Below are positions 1 through 6,064 of a DNA stretch of 12,746 nt, piece after piece. Origin of the DNA: Flavobacterium psychrophilum (GTDB taxonomy: Bacteria; Bacteroidota; Bacteroidia; Flavobacteriales; Flavobacteriaceae); the NCBI GenBank assembly GCA_945897545.1, contig CAMDGJ010000061.1:1-12746 (forward strand), given 5' to 3'. The notes beneath the pieces were generated by a model that saw nothing but the letters and a program-made list of their open reading frames with translations, ran no database searches and was not told the origin of the DNA. The number at the start of each line of letters is the position of its first letter. Positions within the stretch are counted from its first letter, which is position 1. The position numbers and the translations under genes were made by a program.

Positions 1-48
1 TGGCAAGAATAGTAATAAAAATAACAACTTTTTGTAAATTGTTTTCAT
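1..48 (-). CDS. N-terminus of divergent exported protein, probably SusC-like TonB-dependent receptor (partial)
   Basis: Reading the minus strand from an ATG at 48-46 gives 16 uninterrupted codons, MKTIYKKLLFLLLFLP, running off the left edge. This is the start of a classical signal peptide: a short basic n-region (K2, K6, K7) followed by a leucine/phenylalanine-rich h-region. The protein is therefore exported. It lies divergent to the LacI-family regulator of a starch/maltose locus. In Bacteroidota the divergent partner of such enzyme clusters is commonly the susC/susD pair, and SusC-like receptors often start in this style. The receptor identity is inference from context; only the signal sequence is seen. 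A different exported protein is possible. The gap to the regulator is 226 bases, enough for two opposed promoters. Confidence 0.66.
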   Translation of the reverse strand, partial: MKTIYKKLLFLLLFLP

Positions 49-86
49 ACTTTTTGTTTAAATTAATTAGGTTTTTTATTTAATTT

Positions 87-100
87 ACCTTTACTTCGAA
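87..100. promoter_or_regulatory. shared promoter-region word, copy 1
   Basis: The word ACCTTTACTTCGAA matches ACTTTTACTTCGAA at 1524-1537 in 13 of 14 positions. Its 3' part contains the palindrome TTCGAA with a central CpG. It lies 38 bases upstream of the leftward ATG, on the side expected for a promoter or operator of that gene. A function as regulator binding site or promoter part is inference. Confidence 0.35.
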
Positions 101-155
101 TGTTAAAATTACATAAATTTATTGGCTCTCGACATAAGCCGCTTTTAAATAGATT

Positions 156-171
156 ACGAAAACGTGATAGT
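156..171. promoter_or_regulatory. candidate LacI-family operator, copy 1 (imperfect dyad)
   Basis: ACGAAAACGTGATAGT is a 16-base imperfect dyad around a central C|G step, with outer AC/GT and inner AC|GT pairs complementary. It matches the better dyad ACTATTACGTTGTAGT at 1429-1444 in 11 of 16 positions. LacI-family proteins usually bind pseudo-palindromes of this size with a central CpG, where a hinge-helix leucine inserts. This copy is weaker as a palindrome (5 of 8 pairs). Assignment to the adjacent regulator is inference. Confidence 0.28.
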
Positions 172-274
172 GTTGAAAACTTTCTATATTATTGCTATTT
201 TTAAGCGTAATATTGCCATTATATAAATTAAATTCTACCTTTATTGCGAAAATGATTTTTATTAAATCACAAAT

Positions 275-1312
275 ATGAAAAAAAAGGTTACACTCAAACA
301 AATAGCTAGAGAACTAGATGTTTCGATTTCGACGGTTTCTAAATCCCTTAGAAATAGCACTGAAATAGGTGAAGAAACAAGGTTAAAAGTACAAGCATTT
401 GCTAAATTCTACCACTACAAACCCAATAATATTGCGCTTAGTTTAAAAAACAGAAAAACAAAAACCATAGGAATTATTATTCCAGAAATCGTTCATCACT
501 TTTTTTCTACAGTCATCAATGGAATTGAGCAAATAGCCAACGAAAATGGGTATAGCGTCATCATTTGTTTGTCTGATGATTCCTTTGATAAAGAAGTACT
601 GAATATGGAAATGTTGGCTAATGGGAGTATCGACGGTTTTATTATATCACTCTCTAAAGAAACACAACAGAAAAAAGATTTTCACCATATCGATGAAGTA
701 ATCAATCAAGGAATGCCCGTGGTTATGTTCGACAGGGTAACTGACGATATTCAATGTGACAAAGTAATTATAGATGATGAATTAGCAGCTTTTGAAGCAG
801 TTCAATCGTTGATCGACAAAGGAAGAAAAAAAATTGCCCTAGTAACAACAGTAGATTATGTGAGTGTTGGCAAATTAAGAACGGACGGTTATACCAAGGC
901 CTTATTAAAAAACGGAATCCCATTTGATGAAAATTTGATCATTAAAATAGAAAATGTTGAAAATTGCGAAATAACCATTGCAAAATTATTGGAAGACAAA
1001 GCTATTGACGCGGTTTTTGCCGTAAACGAACTATTTGCAGTGACCATTATTAAAATTGCCAACAAAATGGGATTAAAGGTTCCTGAAGATTTAGCAGTTA
1101 TCGCTTTTACCGACGGAATTATTTCGAAATATTCGACCCCAACTATTACTACTGTATCCCAAAATGGAATTGAAATGGGAAATATGGCCGCTAAGATTCT
1201 GATTGAAAGGTTAGAGTCCAAAGTCGATGAAGACCAGGACGACGAGCAAGACGAGCAATATAAAACAGTTATAATTGAAACACATCTAATAGAAAGAGAA
1301 TCCACTCTTTAA
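275..1312 (+). CDS. LacI-family transcriptional regulator of the maltose/starch locus
   Basis: A 345-residue DNA-binding repressor or activator of the LacI/GalR family. The N-terminal helix-turn-helix covers about residues 5-27 (TLKQIARELDVSISTVSKSL). The hinge helix is about residues 51-60; L57 aligns with the leucine that LacI inserts into the central CpG of its operator. A periplasmic-binding-protein-like sensor domain follows, from IGIIIPE at about 65 to the end, so a small sugar is the likely effector. Length is normal for the family. Odd point: residues 318-328 form an acidic run (DEDQDDEQDEQ) near the C-terminus, part of it from a 9-base tandem duplication. The gene lies between the divergent exported-protein gene and the enzyme operon, which suggests control of both. 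Starch loci in Bacteroides use SusR instead; LacI-type regulators beside maltose phosphorylase genes are the pattern I associate with flavobacteria. The effector and sign of regulation cannot be read from sequence. Confidence 0.93.
   Translation: MKKKVTLKQIARELDVSISTVSKSLRNSTEIGEETRLKVQAFAKFYHYKPNNIALSLKNRKTKTIGIIIPEIVHHFFSTVINGIEQIANENGYSVIICLSDDSFDKEVLNMEMLANGSIDGFIISLSKETQQKKDFHHIDEVINQGMPVVMFDRVTDDIQCDKVIIDDELAAFEAVQSLIDKGRKKIALVTTVDYVSVGKLRTDGYTKALLKNGIPFDENLIIKIENVENCEITIAKLLEDKAIDAVFAVNELFAVTIIKIANKMGLKVPEDLAVIAFTDGIISKYSTPTITTVSQNGIEMGNMAAKILIERLESKVDEDQDDEQDEQYKTVIIETHLIERESTL
1241..1258 (+). repeat. 9-base tandem duplication inside the regulator gene
   Basis: GACGAGCAA occurs twice in direct tandem (1241-1249 and 1250-1258), encoding DEQ-DEQ at residues 323-328 of the LacI-type protein. 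It lengthens an acidic loop before the last strand of the sensor domain and keeps the frame. The exact duplication suggests recent in-frame expansion by slippage. Confidence 0.8.
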
Positions 1313-1428
1313 AAAAATCAATTTCAATAGCAATTTCAATATTCAATTGTGCTTTAATCCGCATTTATTTTTACCCTTGAAATTGATATTGCCATGAATA
1401 TTGTCATTGACATCAAAAACTTATTCAC

Positions 1429-1444
1429 ACTATTACGTTGTAGT
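1429..1444. promoter_or_regulatory. candidate LacI-family operator, copy 2 (dyad with central CpG)
   Basis: ACTATTACGTTGTAGT forms a 16-base dyad: outer ACTA/TAGT and inner AC|GT are complementary, 6 of 8 pairs in total, with the CpG exactly central. It overlaps a promoter-like TA-N3-TTTG at 1441-1449, a position suited to repression. Its relative at 156-171 shares 11 of 16 bases. This architecture fits LacI-family operators; binding is inferred, not shown. Confidence 0.38.
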
Positions 1445-1461
1445 TTTTGAAATAAATACTT

Positions 1462-1489
1462 TTCTAACTTCTAACTTCTAACTTCTAAC
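1462..1489 (+). repeat. heptamer tandem repeat (TTCTAAC x4)
   Basis: Four perfect consecutive copies of the 7-base unit TTCTAAC, followed by a partial TTC and preceded by CT. Seen directly. It lies in the operon leader, 108 bases before the MFS start codon, and has no inverted partner nearby, so it does not fold on itself. Copy number of such a perfect array can change by slippage, which would alter the spacing between upstream and downstream control elements. Function unknown. Confidence 0.9.
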
Positions 1490-1523
1490 TTCTTTTAATA
1501 TATTTACAGCGTTCAAAACTTTT

Positions 1524-1537
1524 ACTTTTACTTCGAA
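1524..1537. promoter_or_regulatory. shared promoter-region word, copy 2
   Basis: ACTTTTACTTCGAA, 13 of 14 identical to 87-100, lies 59 bases before the MFS start codon. Both copies are in gene-free regulatory gaps flanking the regulator gene and are in the same orientation on the plus strand, so relative to their presumed target genes they are in opposite orientation. That favours the symmetric TTCGAA core, rather than a directional promoter, as the shared part. Confidence 0.35.
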
Positions 1538-1553
1538 AAATAAGTTAAGTTTT

Positions 1554-1597
1554 GATAAGCAAGGCGCTTATCGTACATTTAATACAATATACGATAA
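1554..1597 (+). promoter_or_regulatory. two overlapping, mutually exclusive inverted repeats before the MFS start codon
   Basis: Dyad A pairs GATAAGC (1554-1560) with GCTTATC (1566-1572) across a 5-base loop. Dyad B pairs TTATCGTA (1568-1575) with TACGATAA (1590-1597) across 14 bases and takes in the first base of the ATG. Both are perfect, and they share 1568-1572, so only one can form in RNA. Dyad B would partly hide the start codon; dyad A would free it. Alternatively these are DNA sites: the half-sites of B have centres 21 bases apart, two helical turns. Either reading is inference. Confidence 0.45.
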
Positions 1598-2925
1598 TGA
1601 AAAAACCCAAATTAAGTTTTTGGCAAATTTGGAATCTAAGCTTTGGATTCCTGGGAGTACAGATTGGATATTCACTTCAAAATGGTAATACTAGTAGAAT
1701 CCTTGAAGCTTATGGAGCTGATGTTCATAGCATTGGTCTTTTTTGGTTAGCAGCACCTTTGGCTGGTCTAATTGTTCAACCCATTATTGGTCTTTCTAGT
1801 GATAAAACCTGGACTAGATTAGGTCGCCGAATTCCTTTCATATTTTTTGGAGCATTAATTTCGGCTTTGGCAATGTTTTTTATGCCAAATGCTGGAAATT
1901 TCACCCATTTAATTCCACCTCTTGTTTTTGGAGCAATCATATTATTATTAATGGACACTTCGTTTAATGTTACTATGCAGCCCTTCAGGGCTTTGGTAGG
2001 CGATATGGTAAATGATGAACAGAAAAATCTGGGGTATTCACTGCAAAGCGCTTTAATTAATTTTGGAGCTGTTTTTGGTTCCTTGCTACCCTTTATTCTA
2101 ACAAAATTGAATGTAGCAAATGTTCCGTCAGCAGGCGAAAAAGTTGCTGACTCCGTAGTTTGGTCATTTTATATCGGTGGCGCTATACTTTTATTAAGTG
2201 TGCTTTGGACCGTATTCAGAACTAAAGAATACGCTCCAAAAGAGCATTCTGAGTATAACAATATCGACCTTGATGCTCCCGAAGTTAAAGAAAAAACAAA
2301 TTTCATTGAATTAATCGTCGCTGCTCCAAAAATATTTTGGCAATTGGGTGTCGTTCAATTCTTTTCGTGGTTTGCACTATTCTTAATGTGGGTTTATACC
2401 ACAAGAGCAATTGCAAATCAAGTCTGGGGTGCAGAAGCACTTGATGCTACTTCCCTTGGTTTTAATGAAGCCGGAAACTGGACAGGAGTACTATTTGGTT
2501 TTTACAGTGCAATAGCTGCTATTTTTGCTTTGATGATTCCATCAATTGCAAAAGTAATTGGAAGAAAAAAAACATATAGTTTTTCATTATTTTTAGGCGG
2601 ATTAGGACTTATATCAATGTATTTTATACATGACAAAACAATCCTTTTATTTTCAATGATTGGAGTTGGTATTGCTTGGGCTTCTATTTTAGCCTTACCT
2701 TATGCAATGTTATCAAGTTCCCTTCCCGCAAGTAAAATGGGAGTTTATATGGGGTTATTTAATGCTACCATAACAATTCCACAAATAGTTTCTGGAATCT
2801 TAGGGAGTATCATTGCGAGTTACAATTTCCCACCAATCGTAATCACAACAATTGCCGGCATTTCACTTTTACTAGCTGGACTTTCTGTTTTCTTAGTGAA
2901 AGAAAAAGCATCCGAATTAGTATAA
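1597..2925 (+). CDS. MFS sugar carrier, probably maltose:cation symporter of the inner membrane
   Basis: A 442-residue polytopic membrane protein of the major facilitator superfamily, resembling the SLC45/GPH-like sugar:cation symporters. The loop motif SDKTWTRLGRRIPFI (about residues 68-82) after the second membrane segment is the family signature. About twelve hydrophobic segments can be seen, with a long charged cytoplasmic loop near residues 208-240 between the two halves. I start it at ATG 1597 (MKKPKLSFWQIW) because this gives the usual short cytoplasmic lead into segment 1. An in-frame TTG at 1552 would add 15 residues that do not fit the family. It is followed after only 10 bases by pgmB, so the two are co-transcribed. 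Together with the GH65 and pgmB genes it indicates uptake of intact maltose for phosphorolysis in the cytoplasm. Substrate is inferred from context. Confidence 0.9.
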   Translation: MKKPKLSFWQIWNLSFGFLGVQIGYSLQNGNTSRILEAYGADVHSIGLFWLAAPLAGLIVQPIIGLSSDKTWTRLGRRIPFIFFGALISALAMFFMPNAGNFTHLIPPLVFGAIILLLMDTSFNVTMQPFRALVGDMVNDEQKNLGYSLQSALINFGAVFGSLLPFILTKLNVANVPSAGEKVADSVVWSFYIGGAILLLSVLWTVFRTKEYAPKEHSEYNNIDLDAPEVKEKTNFIELIVAAPKIFWQLGVVQFFSWFALFLMWVYTTRAIANQVWGAEALDATSLGFNEAGNWTGVLFGFYSAIAAIFALMIPSIAKVIGRKKTYSFSLFLGGLGLISMYFIHDKTILLFSMIGVGIAWASILALPYAMLSSSLPASKMGVYMGLFNATITIPQIVSGILGSIIASYNFPPIVITTIAGISLLLAGLSVFLVKEKASELV

Positions 2926-2935
2926 AAAAAAATTA

Positions 2936-3598
2936 ATGGGACATACAAAAGCATTTATATTCGACCTTGATGGAGTCATTGTCGATACAGCAAAATACCA
3001 TTATTTGGCTTGGTTAAAAATCGCCAATCAATTAGGAATCGAATTCACACACGAACACAACGAATTACTAAAAGGCGTGAGTCGTGTTCGCTCATTAGAT
3101 ATAATTTTAGAATTAGGAAAAGTTGAAGCTTCACAAGAGGATAAAAATAAATGGCTCGTTCAAAAAAACGAAGATTATTTGTCCTATTTAGTCGATATGG
3201 ACGAAAGCGAAATCCTGCCCGGAGTAATGCCTATTTTGAACTATTTGAAAGAAAGAAATCAATTAATAGCACTGGGTTCTGCTAGTAAAAACGCAAGACC
3301 TATTCTCGAAAAAACAGGGATTTTATCCTATTTTGATGCTATCGTTGACGGCAATGATGTTACTAATGCAAAACCTGATCCCGAAGTTTTCCTGATTGCA
3401 GCAAAATTATTGGGCGCAACACCAGAAGAGTCCATAGTTTTCGAAGATTCGGTATCAGGCATTCAAGCAGCAAATATAGGGCGAATGTTGAGTGTAGGAA
3501 TTGGTGAAATAGCCACATTACACGAAGCAAAATATATTTTTAAAGATTTTACACAAATAGATGAAACCTTCATTGATTCCTTAATTGAATCAAAATAG
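2936..3598 (+). CDS. pgmB: beta-phosphoglucomutase (HAD superfamily)
   Basis: A 220-residue cytoplasmic enzyme converting beta-glucose 1-phosphate to glucose 6-phosphate. All HAD motifs are present: FDLDGVIVDTAKYH with the phosphorylated D10 and acid/base D12; GSASKN with S115 and K118; K146 in NAKPDPEVF; and the Mg-binding E170-D171 in VFEDSVSGIQAA. The helical cap occupies roughly residues 17-90. The LGSASKNA and EDSVSGIQAA strings are typical of beta-phosphoglucomutase rather than other HAD phosphatases. It lies 10 bases after the carrier gene and 66 before the GH65 phosphorylase that makes its substrate, the classic pairing for maltose or trehalose phosphorolysis. Confidence 0.94.
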   Translation: MGHTKAFIFDLDGVIVDTAKYHYLAWLKIANQLGIEFTHEHNELLKGVSRVRSLDIILELGKVEASQEDKNKWLVQKNEDYLSYLVDMDESEILPGVMPILNYLKERNQLIALGSASKNARPILEKTGILSYFDAIVDGNDVTNAKPDPEVFLIAAKLLGATPEESIVFEDSVSGIQAANIGRMLSVGIGEIATLHEAKYIFKDFTQIDETFIDSLIESK

Positions 3599-3626
3599 AA
3601 TACAAAAAAAGACCCTATAAGATTTC

Positions 3627-3650
3627 AAGTTTTTAAACAACTTTAAACTT
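3627..3650 (+). repeat. intergenic imperfect palindrome 1 (pgmB/GH65 gap)
   Basis: AAGTTT-tt-AAA (3627-3637), loop CAAC, then TTTAAACTT (3642-3650): a 9-pair stem with a 2-base bulge in the left arm. The surrounding text repeats TTTTAAAC/TTTAAAC units. The stem is entirely weak pairs apart from one G-C. Right arm to ATG 3665 is 14 bases. No U-tract follows, so it is not a standard terminator. It is the weakest of the four such elements in the operon. Confidence 0.55.
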
Positions 3651-3664
3651 TTAAACAAAAAAAA

Positions 3665-5971
3665 ATGAACCAAGACTATATAAAAGCAGACAACTGGTCC
3701 ATCATTGAAGAAGGATTTGATGTAGAAAGTGTAAAATCGTCCGAAAGCCTTTTCAGCATAGGCAACGGAGCGATGGGACAACGAGCCAATTTTGAAGAAA
3801 ATTATACAGGAGAAACCTTTCAAGGAAGTTATATTGCAGGAATTTATTATCCTGATAAAACTAAAGTGGGCTGGTGGAAAAATGGGTATCCAGAATATTT
3901 TGCCAAAGTGTTGAACGCTCCAAATTGGATTGGAATTGACATTGAAATCAATGATGAAAACCTAGATTTGAATTCGTGCGTTGAAGTTAAAAACTTTCGC
4001 CGCGAATTGAATATGAAAGAAGGTTGGTACAACCGTTCCTTCGAAGCGACTTTGCAAAACGACACCGAAATTGCCATAAATATTCGACGTTTCCTGTGTA
4101 TGGATTTGGACGAAATTGGGGTAATTCACTATGAAATCACACCTTTAAACAAAGATGCAAAAATAGTTTACAAACCCTATATTGATGCAGGTATTCATAA
4201 TGAAGACGCCAACTGGGATGAAAAATTCTGGGAAATTCTTGATGTGAAAAGAAAAGTAAATAAAGCTTTTGTAACTGCTCAAACATATAAAACCCATTTT
4301 AAGGTAACGACTTTTATGCAAAATACCATTTTAGTAAATGGCAAAAACGGCAACATCTCGCCTTCTAATATCAAAACTGGTGTTGATAAAATTCAATTCT
4401 CATACGATGTTCTTATTGCAAAAGGGCAAAATTCAAGTATTCAAAAAATAGGGGGTTATGCCGTTTCCCTGAATCACGAAAACACCCATTCTGGTGCTGA
4501 AGATGTCATTAAAGCAGCTATGGTAAAGGGATATGACAAATTATTGAAAGAACAAATTGCGGCTTGGGCAAAAATTTGGGAAATGTCGGATATCACAATT
4601 GAAGGCGATATTAAAGCACAACAAGGAATTCGATTTAATATATTTCAACTCAACCAAACCTATTCTGGAAAAGATTCCCGTTTGAATATTGGTCCAAAAG
4701 GGTTCACAGGCGAAAAATATGGCGGTTCTACGTATTGGGACACCGAAGCGTATTGCATTCCGTTTTATATGGCGACCAAAGACCAGCAAGTGGCGAGGAA
4801 TTTATTAACTTATCGCTATAATCAACTAGACAAAGCCATTGAAAATGCGGAAAAGAATCTAGGTTTCAAAAATGGAGCTGCTTTGTATCCAATGGTGACG
4901 ATGAACGGCGAAGAATGCCACAACGAATGGGAAATCACACACGAGGAAATTCATAGAAATGGCGCCATTGCTTTTGCCATTTTCAACTACTACCGTTTTA
5001 CTGGCGATTACAGCTATATTCCGGAAAAAGGCTTGGAAGTCCTAATCGGAATTGCCCGTTTTTGGCATCAAAGAGCTAATTTTTCGAAAGACAAAAACCA
5101 ATTCGTGATTCTGGGAGTTACCGGACCAAACGAGTATGAAAATAACGTAAACAACAATTTCTACACCAACTATATTGCAAAATGGTGTATTGATTATGCT
5201 TATGAACAAACTCAAAAAGTGTCGTTGGAATATCCTGCAGACCATAAACGAATTATTGAAAAAGTAAAATTATCTGATACAGAATTACAAGATTGGAAAA
5301 AAGTTTCCGGAAATATGTATTTTCCAAAATCGGAAGAACTGGGCATTTATTTGCAACAAGACGGATTCTTGGACAAAGACTTGGTATTAGTAAAAGATTT
5401 GGACAAAAGCCAAAGACCCATTAACCAAAAATGGTCTTGGGACAGAATTTTGCGTTCGCCTTACATCAAACAAGCCGACGTAATGCAAGGGTTTTACTTC
5501 TTTGAAGACCACTTTACGACAGAAGAATTAAAACGCAATTTCGAATTTTACGAAGCATTTACAGTCCACGAAAGCTCCCTTTCCCCTTGCGTTCATTCCA
5601 TTCAAGCAGCCAAATTGGACAAGATGGATATGGCGTACACTTTCTATTTGAGAACTTCAAGACTAGACTTGGACGATTACAACAAAGAAGTAGAAGAAGG
5701 ATGTCACATCACGTCAATGGCGGGAACATGGATGAGTATTGTCGAAGGTTTTGGCGGAATGCGAGTAAAAGATAATGCATTACAATTTTCGCCAAAAATC
5801 CCAAAAGAATGGACAGGATATTCCTTTAAAATCAATTTTAGAAACCAGGTTTTGACAGTTGCCGTAAATCATAACGATACACAACTCACACTTGAAGGCT
5901 CAAAAGAATTGACTGTTTTTGTTAACGGCAATCCGGTTTTGGTTGAACCAAATAGTTTGGTTGTGGTTTAG
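3665..5971 (+). CDS. GH65 phosphorylase, probably maltose phosphorylase
   Basis: A 768-residue cytoplasmic enzyme (no signal peptide) of glycoside hydrolase family 65, the usual length. Inferred reaction: maltose + phosphate to glucose + beta-glucose 1-phosphate. The N-terminal beta-sandwich runs to about residue 270, followed by a linker and the (alpha/alpha)6 barrel, then a small C-terminal beta domain (about 700-768). The barrel carries the family signature GEECHNEWEITHEEIHRNG (residues 416-434 region), which contains the catalytic general-acid glutamate; the glucose-site motif YIKQADVM (600-607); and the phosphate-site motif THESSLS-like TVHESSLS (633-640). GH65 also contains trehalose, kojibiose and nigerose phosphorylases. 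Maltose is favoured by the neighbouring alpha-1,4-glucan hydrolases and maltose-type carrier. The product feeds PgmB encoded just upstream. Confidence 0.9.
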   Translation: MNQDYIKADNWSIIEEGFDVESVKSSESLFSIGNGAMGQRANFEENYTGETFQGSYIAGIYYPDKTKVGWWKNGYPEYFAKVLNAPNWIGIDIEINDENLDLNSCVEVKNFRRELNMKEGWYNRSFEATLQNDTEIAINIRRFLCMDLDEIGVIHYEITPLNKDAKIVYKPYIDAGIHNEDANWDEKFWEILDVKRKVNKAFVTAQTYKTHFKVTTFMQNTILVNGKNGNISPSNIKTGVDKIQFSYDVLIAKGQNSSIQKIGGYAVSLNHENTHSGAEDVIKAAMVKGYDKLLKEQIAAWAKIWEMSDITIEGDIKAQQGIRFNIFQLNQTYSGKDSRLNIGPKGFTGEKYGGSTYWDTEAYCIPFYMATKDQQVARNLLTYRYNQLDKAIENAEKNLGFKNGAALYPMVTMNGEECHNEWEITHEEIHRNGAIAFAIFNYYRFTGDYSYIPEKGLEVLIGIARFWHQRANFSKDKNQFVILGVTGPNEYENNVNNNFYTNYIAKWCIDYAYEQTQKVSLEYPADHKRIIEKVKLSDTELQDWKKVSGNMYFPKSEELGIYLQQDGFLDKDLVLVKDLDKSQRPINQKWSWDRILRSPYIKQADVMQGFYFFEDHFTTEELKRNFEFYEAFTVHESSLSPCVHSIQAAKLDKMDMAYTFYLRTSRLDLDDYNKEVEEGCHITSMAGTWMSIVEGFGGMRVKDNALQFSPKIPKEWTGYSFKINFRNQVLTVAVNHNDTQLTLEGSKELTVFVNGNPVLVEPNSLVVV

Positions 5972-5995
5972 TAAAAAAATTAAAACCATATAAGG

Positions 5996-6044
5996 CACAT
6001 AAGGACATATAAGAAAACGTAAATGAACTTATATGCCTTATGTG
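5996..6044 (+). repeat. intergenic imperfect palindrome 2 (GH65/GH13 gap)
   Basis: CACATAAGGACATATAAG (5996-6013) pairs with CTTATATGCCTTATGTG (6028-6044), 17 pairs with one bulged base, around a 14-base loop. The left side is built from tandem 9-base units of the form xxATAAGGx, starting at about 5987. The right arm ends 20 bases before ATG 6065. Only three T residues follow, so rho-independent termination is unlikely. A strong RNA hairpin is expected; role unknown (translation control, processing or stability). Confidence 0.8.
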
Positions 6045-6064
6045 TTTAAAAAAGAAATTTTAAA

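Larger units (their letters stand above)
49..274. promoter_or_regulatory. divergent regulatory gap between the exported-protein gene and lacI-type gene
   Basis: A very AT-rich gap with no credible gene; the minus-strand reading frame at 119-301 has no supporting features. It must hold the promoters of the leftward gene and of the regulator. I found no clean Bacteroidota promoter (TTTG, then about 19 bases, then TAnnTTTG) on either strand. Visible structure: a 14-base word at 87-100 repeated before the MFS gene, a CpG-centred dyad at 156-171 resembling one at 1429-1444, and a small perfect inverted repeat TGATTT-5-AAATCA at 253-269 just before the regulator's ATG that could serve autoregulation. 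Confidence 0.6.
1313..1596 (+). promoter_or_regulatory. leader region of the carrier-enzyme operon
   Basis: A 284-base gene-free stretch between the regulator and the MFS gene, long compared with the 10-93-base gaps downstream, so it probably holds the main operon promoter. In order it contains: CAATTTCAATA-like direct repeats at about 1319-1345 with an imperfect inverted partner (1330-1340 against 1382-1392, one mismatch); a CpG-centred dyad at 1429-1444; a heptamer tandem repeat at 1462-1489; the shared word at 1524-1537; and two overlapping inverted repeats at 1554-1597. Promoter-like TA-N3-TTTG sequences occur at 1441-1449 and 1546-1554, but the spacer is one base longer than the Bacteroidota -7 consensus and I see no good -33 element. 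No U-tract terminator for the regulator gene is visible. Confidence 0.6.

Noticed and set aside
253..269. TGATTT-5-AAATCA inverted repeat as the regulator's autoregulatory operator
   Set aside because: Six-base arms in very AT-rich DNA are easily accidental, it lacks the central CpG expected for this family, and no second copy occurs before the operon.
119..301. 60-codon minus-strand open frame in the divergent gap
   Set aside because: It overlaps the regulator start, has no supported start context or recognisable motif, and lies in AT-rich regulatory DNA.
889..1305. 138-codon minus-strand open frame under the regulator gene
   Set aside because: It is fully inside the LacI-type coding sequence, with low-complexity serine-rich translation and no recognisable motif; a shadow frame.
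1462..1489. CRISPR-like array
   Set aside because: The units are 7 bases, directly adjacent, with no spacers and no cas genes; it is a simple tandem repeat.
1552..1596. TTG at 1552 as the start of the MFS carrier
   Set aside because: The 15 extra residues do not resemble the family N-terminus, whereas ATG 1597 gives the typical MKKPKLSFWQIW start; the region is better explained as a structured leader.
5996..6044. Intergenic palindrome as a rho-independent terminator (same question for 3627-3650, 7902-7946 and 10336-10387)
   Set aside because: No run of T follows any right arm; A-rich sequence follows instead, and the downstream genes belong to the same pathway. The only convincing terminator is at 12128-12162.
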